A stretch of 64,000 bases of DNA from Chinchilla lanigera (Eukaryota; Chordata; Mammalia; Rodentia; Chinchillidae): positions 10,879,455 through 10,943,454 of the forward strand of contig NW_004955446.1 in assembly GCF_000276665.1 (NCBI RefSeq). The letters run 5' to 3'. Under the pieces are notes generated by a model that saw only the letters and a program-made list of their open reading frames with translations, was not told where the DNA came from and ran no database searches. A program made the translations under genes and the position numbers. This document shows positions 34,101 to 46,114 of this stretch, piece by piece; position 1 is the first letter of the stretch, and the number at the start of each line of letters is the position of its first letter.

Positions 34101-34369
34101 GGGGTGGCCATCCTACTTAAACCACAGAGTGAGATGAACAGATTTGGGTGAATCTACTCATGTTGGTCAAGTTTCTAAAAGGCTAGTATATGCAAAACTG
34201 AAAGCTAATTTATTAATTCACAACAGAATATACATTTTCCTGTGAGGGGAGTTTCATGCATGCCATCTAGGGTGTCTTATTCCATTGTCAGTATGGTAGC
34301 ATTTGCAAATGAAACCTTCCAAGTATGTGTGTATTGGGGCCAAGGGAGAAAGAACTTGCAGTATTAATT
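31151..34369. other. Repeat-poor DNA, no gene recognised
   Basis: Purine-rich to about 32000, possibly the tail of the ancient repeat, then AT-rich. I see no SINE, LINE or LTR between about 32400 and 34300. An AT-rich block at 32930-33340 has several homeodomain-type cores (see findings). No exon was found. Confidence 0.5.
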
Positions 34370-34535
34370 TCCAAACATCATTGCACACCAGAATTGCCAT
34401 AGGAGCTTAACAGCTAAAACTACGGCTTCTTGGGTTCCACTCTAGAGGATTTTCACTTAGTAAGAGCTAGGGTGGGCTTTGGGGGCTGTATTTTTCCAAG
34501 TTCCTCCAGATGATACTAGTCAAGTTTAAATTTGG
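34370..34535. mobile_element. hAT-type non-autonomous element relic
   Basis: 'cattgcacaccagaattgcc', 'cttcttgggttccactctag', 'agagctagggtgggctttgg' and 'ccaagttcctccagatgata' follow the order of a Charlie-related MER element. The terminal CAGTGGTTCTC-like ends are worn. Confidence 0.55.
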
Positions 34536-34619
34536 CAAAATATTTTAAAATCAAAATGGAATTTGATGACTCATTTTGGCCCTATCTCTAGGGTGAACAC
34601 AGTTTTCTTGAACTACAGG

Positions 34620-34830
34620 TTCTGACATTAGACAGTGCTGGAACTCTCTTGACTCTAACACTCTCAAACAGAAAATTTAAGCAGGTCACTTACCCTTCTT
34701 GACCAAGTTTTCTGATCTGTTGATGTGAACTTCACCTACTGTCCTAAAACCCATTTCATAGAATTGTTATGGAATTAAGTAATACTATATAACTGGCATG
34801 TTTAGAAGCATTAAAACCATAGAGTTAAAT
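34620..34830 (-). mobile_element. MIR SINE
   Basis: Complement of the MIR core: 'gcaggtcacttacccttctt', 'agttttctgatctg', 'tttcatagaattgttatgga'. Moderately diverged. Confidence 0.65.
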
Positions 34831-37800
34831 GACTATTACATAAAATTATAATCCAGTATCTCTCCATGAATGGTGAAGAATAAATCACCAAATTCTTGCT
34901 CTTAATTCTTTTTACTAAATTCTTTGAAAGTCATCTCTATTTTCTTCACAGGGTGTTCTCACACTGTTAGGCTTCAAGTTAACCCGTTTGGCTACATTAA
35001 TAGTGTCTGTTCCGCATTTCACATCTCATGGTATAGAAGTGTTTCTAAAATTAAACCAAAGTCACCCCAGTTCAGCCTGGATGCCATCAGACCTTCTGCA
35101 TTTGCATCTAACAAATCTGGTTTACGTCATGGATAGCATTAAGCCTCTCTGTTCTGGCAAGGTCCTTATGAGTGAGGTGGTTGAGGAAAGGAAGTCCTGC
35201 AGGACAGGGCCTGGGTGAGAATGTCTGCTTTCACAGTGCTCACTCAATCCTCTCTTGTTCACTTCTCAAAAAGGTGAGAATTAGATAAAATTCTTGCATT
35301 TGGTTTGGTGCTGCCTAGATTAAGTTTCATTTCCCTCTTTTCTAGTTCTTGGAAGGATGTCCTCTCCTACCCTTATTACTAAGTAGAGTAACCATGTAGA
35401 AGTTGGCCTTATTATTGAACATAAACACTTTTCTCATAAAGCCAGTCCTGCCATGAATACCCCTGTATGTTAATCTTTGCTCTCATCTTTATTGTCTTAA
35501 AATAAGTTTATTTAAGAGGAATTGCAAAATTTAACATTTTATTCATATAACTAGTCTTTTATTCTTATAACTTGCTTGGTTTCACTAGCCTTGACCAAAA
35601 CCACAGCCTCATTTTAATCTCATAGATTGTAAGTGGAATTGAGGGAGGGCTTGCCAAATTTTACTGCATATTTACTGCATATTTACCGTATTTACAGTAT
35701 CTGGGCGATTGAAGAAGAAATGCTAAGTCTTATCACTTAGAATTATAATCTCTACCATACAATGTTTCTTGGGGAAAATGTACTGCAACTGAAGCCCCTT
35801 GGAGTGGACCATGAGCTGAAAGCCCACACTGAGGCAAAGAGGATCATTGCTGTTCTTCATACTTTTCTGTGTTTGAGGTCGTTGGGCAGGATGTGGTTAA
35901 ATATTCTGATACACATTAACTTAAATACTTCTTTTAGCATTCTGCAGAAACCATTCTAGTTGAAAGGCTATTTGTTTGCAAATTTGCATGAATGAATATT
36001 TGGTTAACAAAAAACCTTTTTAAAAAATTTGATTATTTCAAGCAGTTGACACCGTAGTTATATGAAAATATGAGGGATCGGGTATGATTTCTTTATCTTA
36101 GGGTAAACTTGTAGAATGCTGCATATACTGCATGTCTGGCCTTTTAATATTATAGTTGACCAGTACATTTAATACATCAATTATCTTAAGGCAAGCAAGG
36201 CAGTGCCACACATTTCTTACTTTTAGAACTGGGCCCTTGGTTTCCTGATACCACCTGTCTGGTCTTACTGACGCCATGCACTGAGCAACCATGTAGGCCA
36301 CATGCTGTTGCGAAGACTTTTATCTTCCACCTGCAGTGTATGTTGCATTGGGTGTGATTATTCAGCCCAACCCACGGATGGCTATGAATGCTGTTGTCAA
36401 ATAATCCTTTCTGGATGATAAGTAACCTTGTAATTCACACCCTTCAGCAACTGGCTTCAAAGATGAAGAGGAGCACAAGGCACACATAACACAGGTTGTG
36501 TGCTAAATCATTGGCACATACAAGGGGGTATGTTTGGAAATATAGTGGCTAAGAACATGTTTCCCTAAACATATTCTAAACCTCATAATCAGGATTAAAC
36601 ACAAATTTTCAAACTATTTCAGATGTTAATGCTTGGTTTTGGTTTAAGCCATTTGAATAGACAGAGTCCAAAGACCATTGGTTTAAGTACTTCATGGGCC
36701 CAATGCCATGAGGTGCCGTGTTATCACAAGGGTAAGAAAAGGGGTCATTCGCTTGATAAAGCTGCACCCCTTTGTATCAGCATTCCCTTCCACTTGCTCA
36801 AATACCAAAGCACGGTGTGAGATGACTGTGCCTCTTCTCTATCCTGTCTTGGTGGTGTGTTAATGGCTGCGTTAGGAAAGATACAAAATTTGTTTGTTGT
36901 TTGTTTAAAATAGCAACCCGCTTTCTAGCAACCCAAAGCCAAGCAGATTTACTTACAGAACTTTGGAGTATGAAGAATTGAAATGCATTTAACCTGCAAG
37001 TGGAAGCTGTGGCTTTTATTTTGGACTTTGCCTAATGAAAAAGATGTAACCAACTCGGTGTTGAATTATTTGCTACATCTTGACAATAGGAATAGGTAGC
37101 TTTTCCCTTGAAATTTATAGTTGTGTTACTATCTCTTTACTGTTGCTTCATGGAAGCATGTTCTAATAGTCATTAGGGCTTCATAATTGAGAACACAGGT
37201 CTCAAGATGGAAGCCCACCTAAATTATTCCTGCTTACTATGCATCTCTCTCAGAATCTTCTCTGAAGCTCTGATGAGTGAGTTCACATTCAATGCTGACC
37301 CCTTTTCTCCTGATAAGGAGATGATACCTTTCTGATAAGCCGTGCACCTGTGCTTATTTTGTAAGGGCTGGAAGACAAGGCTTTGTAGGCAGTAGAGCTG
37401 TCCACAATGGAGAAAGCAGGAACTCAAGATCACAACCCGTGACCACCATATGTGAGTACAATCCCAGTATGCCTTTTCTTTCTTTCAATCATGTCATCTG
37501 CCCAGTTCCCTAAAACTGGTGCTTTGCCCCGGCCAAAAAAAAATACTGATTAATCTATACTTTTACAATTCCTATCTGAATTCTCCTGAATATTGTACCT
37601 CTATTCAGTCATTTGTTAGATATATAATATCAGACAAAATTGTCACTACTCTGGGCCTAATTTTCACGATTAAATGATGAGGTACTTGATTAATGTCTAG
37701 GATCCTTCAAGCTCTAAATTCTTTGATCCTTTTAAAATCTCAGTTTTTCATTTATTGAGGAAACACCAACCCCACTCTGTCTGGGCATTGCACTGGGTGT

Positions 37801-40059
37801 CAATGACACTGAAAACAACTTCTGGTCTAGTCCCGTGCAGTCCAATATCTTCTGTCCTAGGTAGAAAGTATGACAACAAGGGCTGGGATGAGTGCAGCGT
37901 GTGAAGTTTGGTAAAGCCCCCCAGGTGATCCTGGTTCTCACTTCCTCTAACGTTTGGGAATCTAATGACCACTCAGAAGAGGCTGACCACAACAAGCCAT
38001 TCAGAAACTGTTCCTTTTAGTTTGGCTAAATGAAATCAAACTGGGGCTCACCTGGGCTCTGAGTAGCACCGTTTTGCCACTCTACTGTAGAATATTTTTA
38101 GAAAGTATTATTGTAGCCAATGCTGGGTCCCTAGTCTTTCAGAGCACTGGATTTCATTTGCATTTATGCATTAGTTACACGATCTGTGACTGTCCTTTTG
38201 GGGCATCCGCGAGGTAACTTAGGGACCTATCAGAGAAAAGCTTGGCTGAGTGGCTGGTCGTTGGACTTGGGCATCTCTTTGCTCTAGTCTTCATAGTTCA
38301 CTGGGGGAAGGAGAAAGTTGAGCATGACTGCTGTCAGCTGTGAGAGCACAGCTGCTACACATGCCTGTAGCCCCTCCAGTGGTGAGGGTTTCTGAGGAAC
38401 TTTAGGGTTTGTGACTCTCATTTAATTTGTCACTGATCCCTCTCTAAGAGCCAGGGTAGCCTTCTCTACTTATTACAGCCATCAACCCTTTGAATAATTC
38501 CTTCTTCATACACACCTACACACACTTGTGCACATGTTCATACTGCCTTTTCCCTATGCACATCATTTATCATCAGTCTGTTGATTCTGTGATTCTTTCA
38601 CAATTTGTTCATTTACCCACAATTCACTTCTTCATCTCTTCTGTAGAGCAGATCCAATCCTAATACAAAATACTTGGGACAGCCTGATTTCTCTCTCTAT
38701 ACCACTGCCTACCCAGCGCCTGTTGATTTGGACTTCTACAAGAGCCTGTCCTTTCCCCCTTTGTTCCCTTCCTCCTGTCCTCCCTTCCACCTTGATACCT
38801 CTGCTGGGCTGTGTTTCAGGTGAGGAGGTCATGGCTAGCTGCCTGAAAAAAATCTCTGTGTTAGTGACATACATAAGGTGACAGCAGGGAGCAAAATAAA
38901 TCGGCTAATGATCCATTACAGAGAGTAGTACAAATATTTAAAATGTTAACCCAAAGTTCCCAAATGTTCCTTTTCTCTCTAATAAAAGCTCTGTAGTACC
39001 TCCTGGGAGGATACTCCAAGGACACACATTGTACACGACTGCGCTGGACCCCACTGTCTCCAGTGCACCTGGAACACGCCCACACTGGGGCAACAGAAAC
39101 CACCAAGGATCCCATAGCCTCCTGTCACTTGTTAGTCCTATTTCACTGTGTCCAGAATCTGATTTCTTTGTTTTTTCCATTGCAGCTCATCTACAATCCA
39201 CTTTCACAGAGTCTTTAAGCAGTACATACTATGTTCTTGATGCCTACCTTCTTTCACATGCCACGTTTCTTGTATGTAGGCTTCCGTCTTTGAATCTGTT
39301 CTCAATAACTTGGCGGTGTCCCCACAGATTCTTGGAACAATAGCCTGCCTTTGCCTTGCCGGTTACATTCCCAGGGACCAGGTTCACGAATATCCCCACT
39401 GCTGACCGATTCCTGACCTGGCGTGCTGCACTTCTAAGGGTCATCCACTTTCAGCAAGCCATTCCTGCGCTTCACACACCTCCGGGACTCTTTCCCTCCT
39501 GCACAGCCTGCTCGGTTCTTCTACCACTGCACTTGCTGGCCTCGTACGCAAACCAAAACTAGCCGCAGCTGCAACCGCTTAGTTCTTCCTTCCTCCCTTG
39601 TGTTTTACCCCTGGAGACAGAGAAATTTCCAAGTCCCAGTGTCTCCTTCCCTCCCATCCATCTGTAAGTAAGCTGGGCCTGGCTGAGTCCCACAGACTGA
39701 CACAGGCAGCAGTCATGCATGAATTAAACGTTATAGCATTTTCTGTTCTGTAGATTCATGCCACAGAAAGAGAGCCAAAATTGAATGAGCAGAGAAGTTT
39801 CAGGGCCCCATGCAAATCCTCTCCAAGTAAAATGTTTCAAAGCAAGGGAAAGACAACATGCTGTCTAGTTTCCCTAATTCCCCTGTTTACATTTTAAATG
39901 GGTTGATACGGGTGCCCGAGGGTATGTGCTGCTCGGTTTCCTTTCATGTCAACCCCCTTCAGAATGTGATTATTTCCTATTATTTTGTCTAACTCATCTT
40001 GATGTCTTAAAGGGACCTGCTTAAAAGCAGAATTTCATAGTGGGAAGAGCACAGGGCCA
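34831..40059. other. Repeat-poor region, no gene recognised
   Basis: About 5 kb with no full repeat. Near 37640-37730 a MIR-like fragment on minus is possible ('ctctgggcctaattttc'). The part at 37900-39700 is richer in G+C and CpG than its surroundings but not a CpG island. Open frames reach 104 codons (39029-39343) without a recognisable motif. A pyrimidine tract with AG at about 39165-39185 looks like a splice acceptor but has no supporting exon. The stretch could be intronic or intergenic. Confidence 0.45.
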
Positions 40060-40064
40060 TGTCC

Positions 40065-40212
40065 TGGCCCAGTCTTCCTGCAATGTATTAACTTGTATTT
40101 AAACTGTGCAAAGCGCTAACCTTTATGGCGCTCAGCTTTCCCATCTGTGAAATGGGAACAGCTTTTGTCTGCCTGCCTTCCAAGGTCCTGAAGATGGAAA
40201 GATAAAGCTCTT
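40065..40212 (-). mobile_element. MIR SINE
   Basis: Complement of MIR: 'cagctttcccatctgtgaaa' and 'tgggaacagc' next to 'ctgccttccaaggtcc'. The 'cccatctgtgaaatggg' word is diagnostic. Confidence 0.7.
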
Positions 40213-40399
40213 TATTCAAAGGTCATATACAGTTGTGAGAAGGCAACAATGTTAAAGTTTTAAAGCTTTAACATTTTAAACACTTCACAGTGCTAAAGTT
40301 TTAAAGATATATAACCTGTTTTCTTCAACCTTTATACCAAAAACATTTATTAGATTATTTGTAAGCCTTTCTGAAAATTCTATTCCAAACCATTTTGTG

Positions 40400-40530
40400 A
40401 AATAGATTGAAAAGCTTCATTGTTTCCCATTTTATGGATAAGAAAACTGAGATTAAGAATAGATAAATATTGGATTTTACCCAAGATATTACTCCTAAGC
40501 TGTCTGCTCCCAGTGAGGCTTCTTTCATCC
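40400..40530 (+). mobile_element. MIR SINE
   Basis: 'tgtttcccattttatggata', 'agaaaactgagattaag' and 'gattttacccaagatatt' follow the MIR core on plus. Confidence 0.65.
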
Positions 40531-41051
40531 TCTTCACTTTGGTCTCTCTCTAAACAGCTTTAAGACCCACAACTGCCCCTTGTCTCGTTTCCGGCAGAGC
40601 AGAGGAGAGCTCTTGGTGTGAATCTGGACAGTGTGGAGCTCTACAGTAGAGGGTGGGTAGTGAGCTGGGCTCTCCAGAGCAAGGAGCCAAAGTTGAATTG
40701 CAGGGAATGAGCAAAGTTCAGGGATCTGGCCAGAGATCGATTACCAAAAGAATTTTAAAAAAAAAATTCAAGGGAGTAAATATGACAGGCAAAGGCTGTA
40801 CAAGCAGCTGAGGATAAGCTAACTGTGGTTAACCAACTGTAATAAACAAGAGTCAGGCACAAGAGTCTGGATCAATTTTCTGGGAAAGTATCTGCTGGCA
40901 CTCCTTTTAATCTCAGGCCCTTACTCATCTCAAAGGCCTTCACTCATTTAGTCAGTCTGCATGCGTGCATCAACTCAGATTCCTTGAGATGTCTTAAATG
41001 CTAGAGACACAATGATGAGTAACCACATCTGTAGTTCTTGCTCTCCTGAAA

Positions 41052-41232
41052 TATAGTCTAGGGCAGGGTCTCCACCTAGACACTATTCACATTTTGTGAT
41101 GGGGGAGAGGGTGTTTAGGATACCTGGGCCTTGACTCAGTAGAGGCTAGCTCTACCTCTCTAGCTGTCACAACCAAAAATATCTCCAGATATTACCAAGT
41201 GTTCCCAGGGAAGAAGGGACAGATCCCAGAAG
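41052..41232 (-). mobile_element. MER5A-like hAT-Charlie element
   Basis: 'cagggtctccacctagacac', 'tattcacattttgtgatggg', 'gctgtcacaaccaaaaatat' and 'ctccagatattaccaagtgt' run in the order of the MER5A complement. It is a non-autonomous DNA transposon with no coding capacity. A second copy is at 54480. Confidence 0.8.
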
Positions 41233-41925
41233 GTAAGAATGGCTAACTGTTACCAAGTTACCAAGCCTTTAGTAAGCACCAAGCACAGCTTTTAGCCCAA
41301 CCAGCTGAAAGGTAGATGACAGAAACCTCTGAGCAGCCTCCCTTAAACAACCTGGCAGCCTCTTCGAGACTCTCCTCTTCCTGTTACTCATGAGCACCAA
41401 TCGTGTGGGTGTGGAAACCACTGCAGGCAGGACATTGGCCTACCTGTGTGCTTCCGCTGGGCCTGATGCATGCTGGGTCATCTGCTTATCAAAAGTGAAG
41501 TTGTGCTTTTCCCAAATCTGTCTGTCCCTGAATAGTATGTGCTACCATTGCACAATTTACTTGAAGAATATACAAACTGATGAGGTAGGAATGTGAAAAT
41601 TTGTTCCTAATGAAATTAAGTGGAAGGCTCTGGAAAAAAAGGGTAACTTTCTGATAAATTAATCATGAATAAGAATAACTTTAGAAAGGAAGAGAAAAAA
41701 TGTAAAACTCTAGAAGGTTTAAGTTCTTGCTACATTTTAAAGAATGGGAATTGTCCTCAATGCATTACAGATCTGGATAAAGTAATGAAGACATGAAGTA
41801 CAATTGGCTGATCATGTTCAAGGAAGAGACCCATGTCCTATACAAACATGTATAAATAAACGCACAATTTGTATGTTTTAAATTAAAAGAAAATTAATGT
41901 GTGGCATTTAATGATTATTTTTAGT
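41233..41925. other. Unique DNA, no gene recognised
   Basis: No repeat or exon I can name. The 68-codon frame at 41390-41596 has no motif and is best treated as chance. Confidence 0.45.
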
Positions 41926-42045
41926 GTATCAGCCAGCTATCTCAGTTGCTTCAGATGATTAGGATTCGGTCATATTATCCCCATTTTTGAGATAAGAAGT
42001 TGAAAGACAAGGAACTTGCTAGACACTTACTGGAGAAGGTGTAGT
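41926..42045 (+). mobile_element. MIR SINE fragment
   Basis: 'cggtcatattatccccattt' followed by 'ttgagataagaagttgaaag' and 'aaggaacttgctagacact' fits the MIR core on plus. Confidence 0.6.
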
Positions 42046-42077
42046 CCTCAGACTATTTAAGCAATCAAATGCAGAAC

Positions 42078-42838
42078 ATGGATATCAGGCCAAATCATAT
42101 AGTTTATATCAATGATGTGAATGACAAATTTTAAAAGGAGAATTGAAGAGATGTCCTTATATGCCCTGTTTTCTCAGTTTGGTCATATGATAGATATTGC
42201 AGCTTTAAAGACTGTGAAGATGAGGAGTCTAACCTTTGCAGTATTCAAGGAACTGGAGTAGGCATAAATGCCTTCAGATAGCTACGGAGTTTCTGTTTTA
42301 TGGCAAACCAATACAAAGCCAGTATACAAAAACAGATTCTAATATAATATCCAAAAAGTATGGCACTTTGCTGACAATGAAAAGAAAAAAACTCAAAACC
42401 TTGGAACAGATTGCAACAACCACAGCTACAAGCTTAGTCAGCACCCACCGAACTCAGTTAATACTCAAGGAAATGCAAAACCAAACTCCAGTTTCTTGAT
42501 TACCCTTCAAACTATATTTTATTCCTTCATAATTTACTAACATAGACTAATGAGATGATATTATCCATGCTGCTTAATAGGTTTCCTGGTTTTAAGAAAG
42601 TACAATTAGTACCTGGGAGATATGACATTGATTTGCTGAATGTGAAAATGATAGGCATTCTGGAGCTGCTACAAGGATTTATTACGATCACTTTGTCCCA
42701 GGCCATGAGAATCACCTCACCAAGAATTAACACTTGGGATGGTCATCTTTAAAGGACTTGGGGTTTTTTAGTACTTTTTGGGTAAAGTTTGATCAGATCA
42801 TTCTAGTAGTTGGGGATGGGAAATCAAAGTAAAAAAAA
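42078..42838 (+). pseudogene. SNRPB2: Processed pseudogene of SNRPB2 (U2 snRNP B'')
   Basis: SNRPB2 binds stem-loop IV of U2 snRNA with U2A'. From ATG 42078 the text reads MDIRPNH.VYIN..NDK, the SNRPB2 N-terminus rather than that of its paralogue U1A. Then, in shifting frames: LFSQFGHMIDIAALKT, FAVFKEL, FLFYGKPIQSQYTKTDSNII (RRM1, 42160-42350), LEQIATTT (linker) and MLLNRFPGFKKVQLVPGRYD with LLQGFITIT (RRM2, 42563-42700). The stop is at 42726-42728, after a residue of the AKK end. The 3'-UTR-like sequence runs to an 8-A stretch at 42831. Both RRMs lie in one uninterrupted piece without introns, with stops and frameshifts, so it is a retrocopy. The length of 651 bp is near the family's ~225 codons. 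RRM1 RNP1 is altered (RSLTFAVF). Confidence 0.93.
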
Positions 42839-42889
42839 TACAGCAGTAACTTAATTAGGTAACATCTAGAACATGGTGAGCCTGAAATG

Positions 42890-43215
42890 AAGTCTTGGTG
42901 TACCTGGCCGAGGTTCAAATCTTTTACAAAGACAAGATGCACAAACTCGCTCCCTATAATTGTGCTCTGGATTACATTAAAATTAAGGATTTCTGTTCAA
43001 TCAAAGATGTGGACAAAGTTCCTACATGGCAAACTGAAAGATGTTTGCAATCTCTAACACCAATAAAATTTCAATATTTGGAATATATAAGGATTTCCTA
43101 AAACCGAGAAGAAAAAATAATAATCCAAACATAAAAGTGGACAAGGTATATAACAGGCAACTGACAGAAAAGGAATGCCAAAAGACTAATAAGCATTGAA
43201 GTAATGATCAATGAT
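42890..43215 (+). mobile_element. Old L1 (L1M-type) ORF2 fragment
   Basis: 'attaaaattaaggatttctg', 'gatgtttgcaatctctaaca', 'ggaatatataaggatttcct' and 'aacaggcaactgacagaaaa' match the order of the mammalian L1 ORF2 C-terminal region on plus. It is heavily diverged. It starts soon after the tail of the SNRPB2 retrocopy. Confidence 0.75.
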
Positions 43216-44285
43216 TTATAGTAATAAAGCTGGCCCCAAGTGAAGGGAAGATGGAAAGAAGATTGGTAGAATTATTCTAAGAAAGGTTATTAGAATCCAC
43301 TAGAAAATCCTCAAGGCTAATTAACCATGAGAAGGATCCCATGTCTCCCAGGAATGGGCCTGTCTTAGTGTCCTTGGTCACTGGCTGGGAGCAGCCCTTG
43401 GAAGTATGATTTTGCTTGAAACTCAGAGATGGATTTTATAGTGCATTCGCTGAAGTCTTTTGTGTTACATTCCTGTGGATGAAGTTCCATGAAGTACTGT
43501 CTCGTAGATGCCACACATTGTCTGGAGTAGCAAGAGAAGATGGAAGCCTGTATGTCAATTGCAAAGGCTGTGAATATGTAATATATAATAGCACACACCA
43601 ATGAACAGTGCAGTGCAAAGAATTAGATGTACACTGAAAAGGATGGGTGGGTCTTAAAAGTACAGATCACCCCCAAAAGAAAGCAATAGAATGAGGAAGC
43701 CAGTACAGTAATATTTACCAAATGTAACATACATACATAATAAACAAAAAGTAATAACATTCAATAAACAAATGTATGCATATCAACCAAAATATTCCCA
43801 TTATGCCCACCAGAATGGTTGCTAGGGTGAGATATCAGAATAAAAGAAACTAAATAAAGAATGTGCGACCAAAAAAGTCCCACATAAAGTCAAGGAAGGT
43901 AAAGTGTCTTGAATTGCATCTAAGTAGCTTAACCTCCGATTCTGAGGATTTAAGGGAACATGCCAGCTCAATGCGCACCTCCTGACTTCCTCCAGAGTCC
44001 TGAACACAGAATCAGCATCTTGGAAGTTCCTTCATAGCTGCAACTATAAAACATTATTTCTATAAAAGCAGCCCACGGCACAGTGATGCTTACCCCATCT
44101 CTAGCCCTTTAAATATCTGTGCCTCATTTTGTAGCAAATCCAGACCCAGCCACACAGCAACACACAATTCTCAGCCTGCTACCTGCTTCATTCCGCCTGC
44201 CTGTCCACTTTGTCTCTCTCAGCCTTTCCCTTCCAGAGAACTTTTGGGCTCTCCCTCCCTGCCTTGGTCTCCTGGTTCTTTTGTT
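43216..44285. other. Unique DNA, no gene recognised
   Basis: The region at 43370-43605 is open on both strands for 60-78 codons, but no family is recognised and the frames overlap each other. No repeat was named. Confidence 0.4.
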
Positions 44286-44289
44286 TGTT

Positions 44290-44551
44290 TATTCTTGTAA
44301 TAACTTTATTCAAATATAGGTCACACCATACAATTCGCTCATTTCAAGCATACAATTTTGTGGCTTTTGGTACAGCTGCAGAGCTGTGCAATCATCACAA
44401 TCAATGTTAGAACATTTTCTTCATTTTTAGACTAACACTTAACAGCACTTATCTGTCACTTCCCAATCCCTCCACTCCTCTCTTACCTCCAGCCCTAGGC
44501 AGCCATTAACCTACATTCTGTCTTCATAGATTTGCCTATTCTGGACATTTC
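44290..44551 (-). mobile_element. Old L1 (L1M-type) 3' end, left part
   Basis: Complement of an old L1 3' end: 'ttcaaatataggtcacacca', 'gctgtgcaatcatcacaatc', 'cagccattaacctacattct', 'tttgcctattctggacattt'. It resumes at 45443 after a younger L1. Confidence 0.8.
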
Positions 44552-45442
44552 TTTTTTTTATTTTAAAAATAAAAGAATGAAAACATATTAACAAACACAC
44601 ACATTTACAAGATGACACAAAATAATACAAGGAATACTGAATTTCAGACAAGGTGATAGGAAATTAACAATGGTTGTTGTATTACATATTGAATCTTCAA
44701 AGTGGTTACTCAGGAAAACAAATATAGACATGTAAGATTGATCAAACAATCATTAACAGTTCCTTTCAATAAAGCGATAGAAATCTGTAGTACAACTATG
44801 CTAGCTATCCTGTATATACATATATACATAATTTTCTCCTGCTTTCTTTTCTCTTTTCCCTCATCCCAGTTGTTCTTTACTTTTGTGCAGTTTTCTTTCC
44901 TTTCACAATGTCTATCATACCTCCTAATTTTTATTCACTCTTTCAGGTTCTTACACTAGTGAGACAATACATTGTTTACACATGCAGGTCTGATTAATTT
45001 CACTCATGAATATAGTCTCTAGTTACATCCATTTACCTATAAAAGCCTTGAGTTTATCTTTCTTTATAGCTAATATTCCATTATACAAAAATACCACAAT
45101 TTTTTTATCCATTCCTCTGTGGGTGGACATTTGTATTCCTTCCACGATTTAGCCATTACAAATTGCACTGCAATAAACATGGGTGCACATACATCACTGT
45201 GATATGATGTTTTCTGTTCTTTTGGGAACATACCCAGAAGGGGAATAGCTGGGTTGAATGGGACCTCTAGACCTAGTTTGCTGAGGAATCTCCAAACTGA
45301 TTTCCACAGTGACTTCACCAGTCTGCATTCCCACCAGCAGTGGAGAAGAGTTCCTATTTCTTCACAGCCTCACCAGCATTTGTTATTGGTTGATTTCTTA
45401 ATGCTAGCCATTTGTACTGTGGTGAGATGAAATCTCAGTGTT
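44552..45442 (-). mobile_element. L1 3' end (ORF2 C-terminus and 3' UTR) with TSD
   Basis: T-rich start, then the complement of a one-module 3' UTR ('ttaacaatggttgttgtatt', 'cattaacagttcctttcaat'), the pyrimidine-rich segment, and ORF2 C-terminal sequence to 'ggtgagatgaaatctcagtg'. The minus frame at 45070-45318 gives FLSKLGLEVPFNPAIPLLG and AVQFVMAKSWKEYKCPP, usual L1 residues. The target duplication 'tattctgg(a/t)catttc' is at 44537-44551 and 45443-45457. The insertion is simple and not inverted. Confidence 0.93.
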
Positions 45443-45925
45443 TATTCTGGTCATTTCATATAAATGCAATCATATAACATGTGGTCTTTTCACTGGCTTC
45501 TTTCATGTAGCATAATATTTTAAAGATGTATCCAGGCTGTAGCGTGTATTTGTACTTCATTCTTTTTTAGGACTAAGTCTTCTTTTGTATGTATATGCCA
45601 CATTTTGTTTACCTGTTCTTCAGTTGGCAGACATTAGTGTTGTTTCCACTTTTGGAAATTATGAGTAATGCTGGTTTAATACTTGCCTACAAGCTTTTGT
45701 GTAAGCATGTTTTTATCTCTCCTGGTGTACACCTAGGAGTGGAATTGCTGGGTCATCTTACTCTATGTTTAACCTGTCAAGGAACTGCCAGACTATTTTC
45801 CAAAGCAGCAGCACTATTTTACATTCCCACCAGTAGTATATGAAGGCTCCATGTTTTTTACACACTTGTCAGCATTTGTTATCATTTTTGATGGTAGTTC
45901 CCTGACTCTTGTTATTGGCACCTAG
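45443..45925 (-). mobile_element. Old L1 (L1M-type), right part
   Basis: Continues the element of 44290: 'ggtcatttcatataaatgca', 'gtgtacacctaggagtggaa', 'ttgctgggtcat', 'acattcccaccagtagtata'. It is the host of the younger L1. Confidence 0.85.
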
Positions 45926-46114
45926 CTCCTCCTGGACTTGCTGACCTTAGCTGTCCCGCATTAAGTGGTGTACACTTAGACTGCAATACACTTCAAGGTT
46001 TCCTTTGAAAAGTGTCCTCCATCACACTAGCAGAATTACCCCTTGACTTCCTTGACTAGGAAAAGAAGATTGCAGATAGTGTGATTCTCAAATTTTATCC
46101 CCAAAATGAAAGAG

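Noticed and set aside
39165..39343. Possible exon: pyrimidine-rich tract ending 'ttttttccattgcag' followed by open sequence
   Set aside because: No matching donor, no recognisable protein segment and no neighbouring exon; such acceptors are common by chance.
43370..43605. Overlapping 60-78-codon frames on both strands
   Set aside because: No recognisable family; both strands open at once suggests base composition rather than coding.
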